Made by a program: the position numbers and the translations under genes. This document shows positions 1 to 10,488 of a stretch of DNA of 64,000 nucleotides, one piece after another; within the stretch, counting starts at the first letter, position 1, and each line of letters begins with the position of its first letter. This DNA comes from Caenorhabditis remanei (taxonomy: Eukaryota > Nematoda > Chromadorea > Rhabditida > Rhabditidae): positions 1,683,217-1,747,216 of the forward strand of contig NC_071330.1 of assembly GCF_010183535.1 (NCBI RefSeq). Direction: 5' to 3'. The notes under the pieces are model-generated. The model worked only from the letters and a program-made list of their open reading frames with translations. It was not told the DNA's origin and ran no database searches.

Positions 1-26
1 TTATTACTTTCATGATCTTAGCTTTC

Positions 27-1430
27 TCATAATTTGAGTCTCTGATTATAAAGCTCAGCCTTTATTTGTTTCATAACACAGTCAATAGTGAGGTGTCTCA
101 CGTTGTCCACCGCTTTTCCAACTCGTTCTCGAATGAGAATGTACTCTCCAATCATGAAATCCACTCCTTCTCTATCGATGCTCCTTTGAAGACTATCAAA
201 TTTCTCCTGAAGATACTCCCGATAAATAATCCGAATGGTTGGAAATCGTTTATCCAAAAACTTGATTGCTGGAGGCAAGTTCTTCTCGTGTACATACTTG
301 TTATCGAGTCCGTACTCATCGCCATCCGGTTCCTTCATCTCGTAGTACTCCTCAATTGTTGAAGCAACTGCAATCTCGTCTTCAGTCCAGTTCTTGCGGT
401 GAGTCCATGGAACGGACGGTGCGAATCCGAGAACAGAGCGCAACTCCGTCAAACCGATGACTTCATGAGCCCCTTTCAACGAGCGAATTGACAATGTTCC
501 AGCCAGTTCGTATTTGAGCAAATTTCCTGTTATTTCCTCCCAATCATCATGCCACAGACAGGCCGATATCTTTGGCAGCTCTTCATCGATGAATGAGGAA
601 GTGGTATGGTTACTGAAGGTTTCCAAACTGGGAGTTGGGTTTGCTGCCACTTCTGAAACATAATTATGCACATATATAGAGGCGATTGTATACTGAATTT
701 TTGAAATTCCCTGTTTTCAATGCAAAATTGCCAACGTTGGTCACTTGGCACAGAGCAGTTCTATGAGTTTTTCAACTTCATTTTTGTAACTGTTAACATT
801 TTTCGAATTTTTTTAAAACAAGAGCACGTCTCAGCTAGCACTAAAACTAAACGGATTCGTTTCCTGAGCATGGCTTAGAAAGCTTTTTATCAAAAAGTTG
901 ATAGCTACAAATAGGGAATTCGAGAATCTGAAAGTTGAATCAAAGCCTTAAAATTGCCCTTGCGGCGCTTGCGTTAGGGTCCTTCTGATTCCGCCCACAA
1001 TTACCTGCCGCACTTGCGCGTTTCAGCCCGCGCAAATTTTTTAAATAATCCTTGGTCAAACTTTTGTTCACATTATTGACTTATTTTTCCATACTTCCAG
1101 ACCGGGACGGAGCGTAACTCGCTTCAAACTCAATGCTATGAGCTAAAAAAATAATCCAAAATGTAGATCTCAACGAAAACAACTCTTCTAGCCCGGCCCG
1201 CGGTACATTGACGACTAGTCGTGATATAGAACTCGTTGGGATCTTCATTTTGGTTTATTTATCAGCTCATAACACATGACACACTGTCTGGTCGTTTCAT
1301 GCAAAGGAGAAAGATATAGTCGAATTTTTTTTCGTGCGAACTTGAATAACAATAATTTATAAAGCCTAAATATCTCACCCGCAAACAATTGAATTGCAAA
1401 GAAGATATAGATGAATGGTGTAGAATACAT
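27..1430 (-). CDS. Secreted protein, two-exon 52-nt-signal-exon family (member A)
   Basis: Two exons on the minus strand, 1430-1379 and 652-27, joined in phase 1, give 225 residues. Exon 1 is exactly 52 nt and encodes a hydrophobic leader (MYSTPFIYIFFAIQLFA) followed by a GTGAG donor. Exon 2 follows TTTCAG. The mature part shares with the genes at 2136, 9192 and 10489 the pattern IGLTELRSVLGF, then TIEEYYE, then a segment like LPPAIKFLDKRFPTIRIIYR, and two conserved cysteines, one near the start and one near the end (IDC). I do not recognise the family. It is predicted secreted and has no visible catalytic motif. The 726-nt intron contains repeat-like sequence. Exon 2 is secure; exon 1 rests on phase and the shared architecture. 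Confidence 0.72.
940..1265. repeat. Dispersed repeat fragments in the intron of member A
   Basis: The stretch 945-1075 resembles repeat material at about 34640-34740 and 38960-39050 (GCGGCGCTTGC, CCGCCCACAA, CTGCCGCA blocks). The stretch 1090-1265 resembles one arm of the palindrome at 47555-47929 (CGTAACTCGCTTCAAAC, then ATGTAGATCTC, AGCCCGGCCCGCG). Both are probably non-coding transposon derivatives. Confidence 0.55.
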
Positions 1431-2135
1431 GGATTCACCTGTAAAAAAATTCAATTTATAGTTTTGCAAAGGAGGAAGTTTAATAATGTAGAAGAACAAA
1501 ACACATGGATATTTTGAGAAGATGAAAACTGAAAAAGTGCGAAATTTGTTTACCAATCTGATCTAATCTTGTCATGGCGTAACTGAATTTTAGACTAAAT
1601 GTTCTTTTATAGAAAAGTTTCAGCTTCCAAAAAGTTGTTAAAGTGTAGGTTCAACCAAAATAGGCCTTTTATAGTCTTCTATCTCTATCGTACACCAGAA
1701 GGAGTAGTCTCGGAAAAGGGTCAAGGAAAGATTTTTATCGGAAAACTGATTATTCAGATAACAATTCTCTTTCAGAAACCGTATAGTGCGTCCAATGACG
1801 GATATGTTAATGAATAATGTCAATGTAGTGTTTTGAATGCCTTCATAATTCATTTTCTGTATACCGTAAAACCTACCTGTATTATTAATACAAGCTCTTC
1901 TGAACTCAATCATAAATAGAGACCGCGAACACTTTTCTCAATTTTTTTCATTTCAATTTTTATTCTGACCTGTTCTTGGCGTAAATAGATGGATATTTTC
2001 CTTTTTTTTTCCTCCAAGTATTTTTACTGTGTTCAAACTTTATTCAAAGAAATTCGCTCAAAAAATATGCTCGAAATTTTTTTGCATTTGTGCTCTTATC
2101 AGATTATTTGAATGAAACACATCAATTTCAGGTAC

Positions 2136-3407
2136 ATGCTGAATACACTGATCACCTGTCTACTCCTTGTCCCTCGTCTTTATGCAGGTATGCTTATCGA
2201 AAAACGTTTTTACAAAAGAATGAAGTTGTAGAGTAGTATCACAAATTGGTAAAATAGATTTTTCGTTTTTAATCGCATTCCGTATGTAAATAAACGTCAT
2301 TTGTCAAAAATTAGCTCTATCGATGAGCAGAATTATTGGCAAATCGTAGCTGGAAAAGACTGCACGGCCGCTGGGAAAAACTCAAGAACGATTTTTAGCA
2401 TATGCTCCAATGATGAAAGTTCAGAAGTATCGGTATCTAGAAAAAACGAAATATGACTTCAGTCCTCCTTCAAGTCACCCCCGCAAACTTTCCGTTGAGC
2501 TTTTGTATTTCTTAAAGCGAGAATTCAGCATAAATTGTTTGCAAGACCTAAAAATGTTTTTGCAGCTCCCTATAGCTCAAAAGGGTAGCCATTTATTTCT
2601 GTTTGAAAGAGTGGGACCTAAAATTTGAATTAGGTTTTCACGCCCGCTACAACAAATATGGTATTTGGTGTTTATTTGCAATATCAATTTGTTTATTTTA
2701 ACAATAGGTATCACACTGTATATTAATTTTCAGAGATCTCTACACCGGACTCCACATTAAAGGCAGCTAATCTTGAAGACTCCTCGAATGTCACAACACT
2801 TCCACTGTTTGATCTCGATGAACAACTGTCAAAAATCAATAATTCTTGCTTACCCCGAACGGACTATAAGCAACTATCGAGTGATTTCGTCACCGGTCCC
2901 ATTGCTAACAGATACAACCGCCAGCTGCTCGAAAAAGCTCATCGAGCTATTGGACTCAGGGAATTGCGTGCCGTTCTGGGATTTTACATATCCGTTGAGT
3001 GGACTAACGAATATCAGCCAAGCGATAAAGATTTCACAGACGACCTAACAATTGAGAAGTACTATGAGTTTATCGAGTCAGAAAAGAGACATGTCAGCAG
3101 AACCAGCAGTTATTTCCACGAGTCGCAATTCCTTTCGGGTATCGAATTTTTGGACAAACACTTGCCAGCTGTTCGCAATGTTTATCGGCGGTATTTTGAA
3201 GGGATTCGTCGTCATCCAGATCCAAGAATGACTAGCTACGATCTAGGCCAGATGCTTAAAAAATATGATGTCATTAGTGGCCGAGTGTACCACGCAATCA
3301 GAGGAGTTGTGGACAAACAGGAATTCGATCTTTGCAGTGGAACAGAGTTAAAGGAGAATGACGAGAAGGGGAATTTACAAGAAAGTTTGAGTATTGATCA
3401 GTTGTAA
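2136..3407 (+). CDS. Secreted protein, 52-nt-signal-exon family (member B)
   Basis: Exon 1 (2136-2187, 52 nt) encodes the leader MLNTLITCLLLVPRLYA and ends at a GTATG donor. Exon 2 (2734-3407) follows TTTTCAG in phase 1, giving 241 residues. The mature region keeps the family blocks IGLRELRAVLGF, TIEKYYEF, GIEFLDKHLPAVRNVYRRYF and a tyrosine-rich YDLGQMLKKYD segment. It has a hydrophilic C-terminal extension not seen in the others. Cysteines occur near mature position 45 (NNSCLP) and near the C-terminus (DLCSG). No function is recognised; it is probably extracellular. Confidence 0.75.
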
Positions 3408-3486
3408 TTCTTCTAATGATTGTCTAGTTATATGTATTTTTCAGAAACAGTCGAAATAAAGTTTTGTGAAATTCTTATTTTATTTA

Positions 3487-3592
3487 TTAGATCAGCACAG
3501 TTGTTACAACTGCGCTCCACCGAAATTCCATTCCGCACACAATTTTCATCGGTTCCGGTAGAGCGCTGTTGTAAGAAGCGTGTAGTGCTAAT
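3487..3592. mobile_element. Short MITE, TTAG...CTAA termini
   Basis: Left end TTAGATCAGCACAG with TTACAACTGCGCTCC and right end GAGCGCTGTTGTAAG then GTGCTAAT form imperfect inverted repeats. Related copies lie at 22137-22275, 22624-22755 and 46169-46309 (the last inside an F-box intron), with a partial one near 34440-34550. It lies just 3' of member B. Confidence 0.6.
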
Positions 3593-3609
3593 ATAATAAT
3601 TCATATTTA

Positions 3610-4915
3610 AAAAAAACCTACAGTAACTTTGAGAGTGTGCCATGGTAAAAATAATTGTCTCACAAAGTAATTTTCATGGATCGTAGAGAATCGACAAATT
3701 TCAGTGCAATTTTTGAGCTGTCCCCTTAAAATGACCATAACTCTCTAGGGAGTGTCCGTACAGAAAAGTTGTCACCTTCAAAAATGGAGCTCTACTTTTG
3801 TTCTATATGATTTATTAAAAATCTACTTGATGGGACAATCAGTATTACCACTCTCAAAGTTGGCCAATTTCAACTGAACAAACCAAAACTTATTATACTT
3901 TTGAGCGGTACCGCATCATCCATAGAAAACTAAAAGGTTGCCGTTTTGTTATTTCTTTCATTTTCAAAATTGATTATCACTTTACTTGTTTTTTCTATAT
4001 AAGAGAGATCGAATCCCAAAAATTTATGTTTTCAACCAGATTTTTGTGATATTTTGTAGCCAATCAATGTTTTTGACTGCGGAGAAGACGTCATAAATCA
4101 GCTGTATAATAGTACCAGAATTATTATCTGGAAGCTTAAATGGAAAAGCAAAATTATGGTATGTTTCAATAAATTTCTATTTTCTCTTTATTTGTTCAAA
4201 AATTTATTTCTTTCTGTACTCATAAATATCTGTTCAATAAAAATTTTTAACAAACAAAAAGGTTACAGTGCAGAAAATAAAAAATTCAGCAAACAATGTG
4301 AAGTCTTCTTGGCTTTGCACTTTTCAATTGAAAATGTTCAACTTGGAGAGGGTGCTACGGTATCACTGATTCTCCCACCAAGTAAATTATGTATAAACCA
4401 TACAGAACAAAGGTAGAGCTTCATTTTTGTAGTTGACACCTTTTTTGTACGGACACTCCCTAGAGAGTTATGGTCATTTTAAAGGAATAGCTCAAAAATC
4501 ACCCTACTGAAAATAGTACGATTTTGAAATAGTACGATTTTTCAGTTGAAAACGCCGAACTTTGAGAGTGTGTCATGGTAATACTGATTGTCCCATCAAG
4601 TTGATTTTTAATGTATCGTACAGAACAAAGGTAGAGCTTCATTTTTGTAGTTGACAACTTTTTCGTACGGACACTCCCTAGCAAGTTACGGATCGACAAA
4701 GTAATTTCTGCCTCAAATCGACCAATTTCAGAACTAGAGTGATTTTTGAGCTGTCATCTTAAAATGACCATAACTCTCTAGAGAGTGTTCGTACTAAAAA
4801 GTTGCCAACTACAAAAATGAAGATCTACCTTTGTTCTGTATGGTTTATGCATAATTTACTTTGTGGGTGATACCGTAACACCCTCTCAAAGTTGGTCATT
4901 TTCAACTGAAAAAGA
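3610..4915. mobile_element. Nested cluster of mariner-type MITE copies
   Basis: Several alternating-orientation copies of a palindromic unit fill this stretch. Hallmarks are ACTTTGAGAG next to TCAGTTGAAAA, AGTTGACAACTTTTT with ACACTCCCTAG, and their complements. The same element occurs singly at 12263-12684 and 30583-31019. The repeated partial units suggest insertions into one another or local duplication. No gene is seen here. Confidence 0.6.
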
Positions 4916-4939
4916 AAAAAACCTTCCGAACTATGGTCG

Positions 4940-5259
4940 AAAAAATAAATGTTTGCAATTCTATCTCATTTAATGTTGCTCTCTCTCTCTCTCTGCTCGA
5001 CCTTTCAATCACGGCTCCCGCAAATGACGATTGACATTTGTTCTTGGGGTTTCTCTTTTTCTCTGCACCCTCTCTCATCCTTCTTATGCTTTGTTGATTG
5101 ATAGGCTGGCTCGGCGCCCACGTCAGCTTTTTTTCTTTCTCTGCGTCTCTCATGCTCCCTTCTCTCTCAATTTCTCTAAATTTTTTTCTTCCTCCATTCC
5201 TATCTTCAATTTCTCCCTCTGAGCGCCGTCTGGTTGGCGCTCTAAAACATGCTACCTCA
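4940..5259 (+). promoter_or_regulatory. CT-rich 5' flank shared with the paralogue at 13035
   Basis: A pyrimidine-rich stretch ends in CTCTGAGCGCC, a GGCGCTCTAAAACATGCTAC block, and then the start codon at 5260. The region 12910-13034 upstream of the second copy has almost the same order of blocks. The conservation suggests a promoter or 5' UTR was duplicated with the first exon. Confidence 0.45.
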
Positions 5260-5326
5260 ATGATTTTTCTAAAATTACTACTATTTTATAATTTCTGGTG
5301 TTGCTGGGCCGATGGAAATGTTACTG
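5260..5326 (+). CDS. Signal-peptide first exon (copy 1), rest of gene uncertain
   Basis: ATG at 5260 opens a 67-nt exon encoding MIFLKLLLFYNFWCCWADG and a few more residues, ending in a strong GTAAGTG donor in phase 1. The leader is strongly hydrophobic and probably directs secretion. A nearly identical exon is at 13035-13101. A possible continuation follows the acceptor TTCTTACAG at about 5769 and would encode a short stretch with MGKESGRCMYN before the MITE at 5853. I could not join this in phase to the open exon at 6233. Only exon 1 is offered. Confidence 0.55.
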
Positions 5327-5479
5327 GTAAGTGTATATTTTTTCATAACAACAAATTAGTCTATTAGTTTTGAAATGTCTTAATTTCCAAACGTCTCGTT
5401 TCGAAACTACCAAGTTTTTATTCGTGTCGAGAGTCGTAGTTGCCTCAAGTATTCTGATCTATTTTCTTTGACGTAATTT

Positions 5480-5560
5480 ATTATCGCGACAAAAAAGTTC
5501 CGCCATTTTTTACCGACGCGTGTTTGCGGACTTAGTGCTAAATTTAATAATTTTTAATAC
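5480..5560. repeat. Half copy of the GCGACAAAAAAGTTCCG inverted-repeat element
   Basis: The block TCGCGACAAAAAAGTTCCG followed by ACGCGTGTTTGCGG matches one arm of the palindrome at 22275-22412. It lies in the intron after the signal exon at 5260. Confidence 0.55.
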
Positions 5561-5852
5561 CATCGTCATAATAAATACGTTAATACCATCGTCATAATAC
5601 AAAAAGAGACTGTTGCATTGCTTTTTCTTTATGTTTGCTACCAATCATTTTGGGTTCCGCGTCATTTTGGAACTGTGCATAACAGAAGAAATAAAATACA
5701 GGCTCTTGCTTTTGCTTTTTGTGAGAATTCAATCAAGAAAATATGAACGAGATGATCCATGTTCTTACAGCCTTCAATTATAACATAGAGATGGGGAAGG
5801 AAAGTGGGAGATGTATGTACAATGAACAAACATCGTCAAAATGTAAAAATAG

Positions 5853-6198
5853 GGCTCCGCGACAATTCACAACTGCGACATTCCGCAACTAACATAGGTT
5901 TCGCAACTACGACACTTCGCAACTAGTCATTTCGCAACTACGACGTTTCGCAACCATTAAACTAGCGATAGTTTAACCTAGTTTTGTCTACAAATGGGTC
6001 AGACAACTTTTTCTTCTATTTAATTCTTCTCAAATATGTTCACAAGCACTTTGGTACACTCAAATTTTTTGCTGACCCAAATATGCAAATGCTCAGTGGT
6101 TGCGAAACGTCGTGGTTGCGAAACGTCGCAGATGCGAAATGACTAGTTGCGGATTGTCGCAGTTGCGAAATGTCGCAGTTGTGAATTGTCGCGGAGCC
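5853..6198. mobile_element. 346-bp palindromic MITE with an 8-bp target duplication
   Basis: Termini are GGCTCCGCGACAATTCAC and its complement, with inner arms made of repeated GTTGCGAAACGTCG / CGCAACTACGACGTTTCGC blocks. It is flanked on both sides by AAAAATAG (5845-5852 and 6199-6206), an 8-bp target site duplication as made by hAT-type transposases. No open reading frame is present, so it is non-autonomous. Confidence 0.8.
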
Positions 6199-6232
6199 AA
6201 AAATAGGTGTTACTAAATATATATTTTTTTAG

Positions 6233-6745
6233 TATTTTATTTTTCGCACCTGGATCGACCAGTGGAGACAGTATGCCAGGTCTGTGTACTCGGACATCAT
6301 CAAGAGGATAAGACCAATAAACAAAAGGAACAACGATGTACTTCTACAAGTGCTTCCAATGGTGACACAACTGATGGAAGCAATCCAACGGATTGAGAAA
6401 AAAGTCGACAAACTGCAGGAAGAGCCTGAAATCACGGCCAAGCTCATCGAAAGGCCGGCAGCCACCTCCATTCATCCACTCAAAGAGGACGAAGAAGGTC
6501 CGGTAGACCGGAAAGAAGAAACCACAATTCAAACCGAAGAATCAATCCCTTCTGAAGAACCTGATCAAATGGTATCGAGTGGACCTTCACCTCAGCCACC
6601 ACCGGAGAAAAGAAGAAGAAGAAGCTCTTCTTCTTCATCGTCTTATTCTTCACGTTCATCATCGGCTTCTTCATCGAAAAGGACTTCAACTAGACGTTCA
6701 ACATCATCCAAAGGACATGAAACAGGTAGTCATGCCACAATTTGA
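6233..6745 (+). CDS. Serine/arginine-rich coding exon, gene not recognised
   Basis: After a TTTTTTTAG acceptor at 6231-6232 the frame is open to a stop at 6745 (170 residues). The first half is basic and helical (RTWIDQWRQYARSVYSD, then QRIEKKVDKLQEE). The middle is acidic and proline-rich. The tail is EKRRRRSSSSSSSYSSRSSS-like, a low-complexity SR/RS tract. A GAAACAG|GTAGTC donor at about 6724 may end the exon earlier. Its upstream partner exon was not found; the signal exon at 5260 does not join in phase. It could be a nuclear SR-like protein or a degenerate fragment. Confidence 0.45.
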   Translation, partial: YFIFRTWIDQWRQYARSVYSDIIKRIRPINKRNNDVLLQVLPMVTQLMEAIQRIEKKVDKLQEEPEITAKLIERPAATSIHPLKEDEEGPVDRKEETTIQTEESIPSEEPDQMVSSGPSPQPPPEKRRRRSSSSSSSYSSRSSSASSSKRTSTRRSTSSKGHETGSHATI

Positions 6746-7102
6746 ACAATGCAAAAAATGTTATCTTTTCTTTATGATTTTTTGGCGCACTGACGTTTTG
6801 AAACCGACTCATTTTGGAACTTCTTTAGTATTAGAGCGCGCTTGCATTTTTTACTCAATTCAATATTTTAAATCAATTTTCTCGTTTTAATTCAAAAGAG
6901 CCGGGATTTTGCACTTTTTGTCAGAAAATTAAAAAAAGCATATTGTTTAAAATGTAAAATTGAGTATAGAAAAAGCAAGCACGCTCTAAGGCTAAAGCAG
7001 TTCCAAATTGCAACAGTTCCAAAACGAATCGGTTCCAAAGCTTTAGTTGCTTTCCAATTTCTAGCAGTTATACATGAATACTTTCTTCAGGATCACTAAA
7101 CT

Positions 7103-8020
7103 ATGCCTCCATCTTTCAAGATACTATTATTTTTCTTTATTACTGGAATTGTGTTTCTACCTATCCTAGCTCAATCAACAAAGGACTGCGATGAGACCTG
7201 TGCCAAGCGAGTAGGCGAAGTCCAAAAGGTAATAGACTTTTTTAATTTTAACACTTTTCGTTGTTCATAAAAAAACATCGTATTTGCAATTACCTATTAA
7301 TTTACAGTTGCTGAAAAAATCCCACGGATTATCGATGTCTGTTTTGGAGCTTGTGTGCTCCTTTCGACATGATAAGATAGTGTGTGACCAAACGGTTCAA
7401 AAAATACAAGATGTCATCACCGAGGCTGCATTGGAATTCATGAAGTTTCCCGGCATAAATGGCAGTCCCAACATTTTATGTGAGACCATCCTTGGTTGGT
7501 GTCCACCAAAGTAAGTTTTTTTTTCAATTTAAAGTTGCCCACTTTCCTGAACCGACTAACTAGTGAATGTTCTAGACGTGTTTTGAGATTTCAGATAGGC
7601 TCATATTCTTTGAGAACTTACTGAATAAAGTACTTTTGAGTACTGTATAAAACATTTTCCAGAAAATGTTACCGACATGCTTTTTCAGTATTCATACACA
7701 CGTAGCACACAAGAAAAATTGAAAAATCGGTTCTTAAATTGATTTCGAGTCTCTCAAAAAATACAATTTTGCAGTGGATATGACTTAAAATCCATATATC
7801 TCGATTCTGTGAACTATTCTTTAAAAGTAGATTACATATTCGAATTCCACGTGTTGAGAAGTGTTTTATAGAATATAAGCCAATTGCCCGAGATACGTCT
7901 AGACGATTCCCTAGTAAGCCCAGCCCGGTCTAATTTTTATTTTTCAGACACAGAAATATTGACCGCACAAAGATGACTTGCAGTCATTGCAAAGCCTTGC
8001 TCAAATCTGGAAAAAAGTAA
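7103..8020 (+). CDS. Secreted saposin-like (SapB) protein
   Basis: Three exons, 7103-7228, 7308-7510 and 7948-8020, encode 133 residues. The start follows a TTCTTCAG trans-splice-like acceptor by 12 nt. Residues 1-24 are a signal peptide. Cysteines C29-x3-C33, C59-x8-C68 and C100-x6-C107 reproduce the six-cysteine spacing of saposin B folds, which bind or permeabilise lipid membranes. Nematodes have many such secreted proteins (the SPP family). Beyond the domain is a C121-x2-C124 pair resembling the start of a second SapB domain. The stop TAA overlaps a good GTAAGT donor, so a longer product with another exon is possible. Confidence 0.68.
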
Positions 8021-8794
8021 GTTTAAATTGTATACTTCCCTCAGAAATCAAAATTTAATTACCCAAGTTTGAGGTCCTGACTATAAAGAAGACGAGCACG
8101 TCCACCACTGAGCAGCGATTCAGCGCACCAAAACTGTTTGCGAAGCTGGTGTGCCGAAACTCGTCCTACTGTGAAGACTTTATAAATTAAATTTAAAAAA
8201 ATTAATATTAAATACTGCTACCCCAGCTATTTCTCATTGAGCATAATATCGATATTTACTGTAACTGGTTTTTTATTATTTACTCCATAAAATTGATTAA
8301 TATCGGCTTGTATTCTTTCTCTTATTTCCTTAAATAAAAATTATAACAAAAAGCTGTTCTGGAAATACACAGTTACATATGATAAAGGACAGTTCTGAGA
8401 AAGCTTCACTCCACAAATTTTGGTCTCCATTGTTCAAAAGTATCAAGACAACTTCACATGAACACTCTGATATATAAAGATTTCAAGATAACTACAACTC
8501 TAGCTTGAAGTAAACATGATAGTGACAGTGAATGTAAAAATTGATGACTTAACGTTGATTTTTATTTTATGCTAGCGTTGTTTTTTTTTATATACCTCAT
8601 CGATATTACTTTAGTGTTTTGCTTTCTCCATCATAACTCAAAAATATTATGCTTTTCGGTTTCTATTGATATCCTTTTCCACTTTCATGACATTACCTTT
8701 GACGACTTTCCATCATTTTTTGTTTTTACACAAGCTATGAACATCATTTCTTATACCGGATTGAAATAAAATAATTGAAATTTTTTGCGATTTT

Positions 8795-8975
8795 TGTGCG
8801 TTACAATGGCAATAATTTGTCATTTTTCCGAACTTTGGTCTTGTTTTTCTCGAACACCAGGCCTCGAGGGCAAAAACTGAATATATATTTGAAATCAATG
8901 TTTTCTCAGCTTTCAAATGATCTAGGTCACGACCCATAACTCCAGACCTAGTCCATGACCTTCCCTAGTCAGTTA
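8795..8975. repeat. Single arm of the CTAGGGAAGGTCATGG palindromic element
   Basis: The sequence from TTGCGATTTTTG to CCATGACCTTCCCTAGTCAG matches the right arm of the palindrome at 58608-58954, sharing CAGGCCTCGAGGGCAAAA and CATAACTCCAGAC. It is probably a solo arm left by deletion. Confidence 0.6.
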
Positions 8976-9022
8976 AGGTACGCTTATAGTAGATAGGAAA
9001 TGTAGTATCCGAGAGAAGAAGT

Positions 9023-9191
9023 GACCATAACCACCGGCTGATATAATCACCTCTAAAGTCATTGATCTTATCTTCGTTGACCCAGTTTCTCGGGGGTCCA
9101 TAAACCGTCGGCCATCATATTACTTATACCTCCCCTCATCAAAATTTCTATTAGAAATATATTCTGACTCGAGCATTTTACCAGTGCACTC
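9023..9191 (+). promoter_or_regulatory. Duplicated 5' flank of member C
   Basis: This stretch is about 90% identical by eye to 10321-10488, including CTTCGTTGACCCAGTTTCTC and TTCTATTAGAAATATATTC. Identity continues through the first exon and splice donor and stops early in the intron. It probably contains the promoter and 5' UTR. Confidence 0.5.
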
Positions 9192-10165
9192 ATGTCAACT
9201 AAACTGCTCATCTGTCTATTCATTTCGGCTCTTCTGAATGCCGGTAAGGTTTTGTGGAAACTTGTCACATACCTACCGTAACCTGTCTAGCAATCTATAG
9301 TATGAATACTTTTTAGGAACTCGAATAGCTTCTGGCGTAACTGGGTTTAGACTGATTTTTGGCATAGTGTGTCCCCCTTTAAGGGTTTGCTTTTTGCTGA
9401 TCGTCTATTCTCAAAAGACATCGTTTTGGTTTTTATGACATAGTCGAAATTACGACCAAATTTATAAATAGTTTGAAAGCCCCGTCTGCAAAGATTTATC
9501 TTGTTAAAGCTTGTAATTTCCCAACAAAAAATCTACTATGGACATCACTATATTAATATAAAGTGTTTTCATTTTTAGAGACCACCAACCTACTATCCAC
9601 TCCACTTTTAAACATCGAGGAAGAGCTCGCCAACATCTCCACTTCCTGCTTATCCCGTCGAGATCACGAGGAAATAACTGACAACACACTACGCTATTGG
9701 ATGGCTTCGATGGTCACCATACACTTGACTAGTGAAGCACAATTTTTTATTGGTACGATAGAACTGCGTGCGGCGCTAGGAATGCCACCACATGGACCAT
9801 GGAAACGGAAGAGGATTCTGAAGGAAGAAGATATTCTGGCGGCGCCGACGATCGAAGAATACTATGAGAGACGGGAGGAGAGTCTGGGTATTAGTTCTTG
9901 GAATCTTGATAACTATAAGTTTTTTGAGAAAAACTTCCCACCGGCCATCGCGTTTTTGGATAGAAGATTTCCGGCCATTCGAGAAATTTATCGACAGGAA
10001 TTCCGGAATGCAAAGAAGGTAGTAGATAGAGAAGCGGTGGACTCGATGCTTTCGAAGTATCATGAGGTTTCATTGCGTATCGATTGGGCGGTAAACGAAA
10101 TGCAAAGAAACACAATAGATTGCTGGGGTAAAAATTTGGAAGGGCAAGATAGTTTGTTAGGATAA
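9192..10165 (+). CDS. Secreted protein, 52-nt-signal-exon family (member C)
   Basis: Exon 1 (9192-9243, 52 nt) encodes MSTKLLICLFISALLNA and ends in a GTAAGG donor. Exon 2 (9579-10165) follows TTTTTAG in phase 1; the product is 212 residues. Family blocks are GTIELRAALGM, TIEEYYERRE, PPAIAFLDRRFPAIREIYR and IDCWGKN near the end. The first exon and upstream 170 bp nearly match the next gene downstream, whereas the mature parts are much more divergent. The intron carries a short segment like the intron/exon junction of the saposin-like fragment at 13903-13955. Function unknown; secretion predicted. Confidence 0.75.
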
Positions 10166-10488
10166 ATCTTTTTTTTTGCTGAAATAATATATTGCTTTAT
10201 TTCTTTTACATACCTGCCAGAATGAATATTTAAAAAAAATAAATTTCGTGAAAACAGCAAGGATACTGTATCTATTGTTTCTTGTCTCCCCTTATAATGT
10301 TATCTTGTTGTTAATTCAATACCGTAACCACCGACTGACACAATCACCTCTAAAGTCACTGATCTTATCTTCGTTGACCCAGTTTCTCGGGGGTCCATAA
10401 CCAGTCGGCCATCATAATACTTATACCTCCTCTCATCAAAGTTTCTATTAGAAATATATTCTGACTCGATCATTTTACCAGTGAACTC

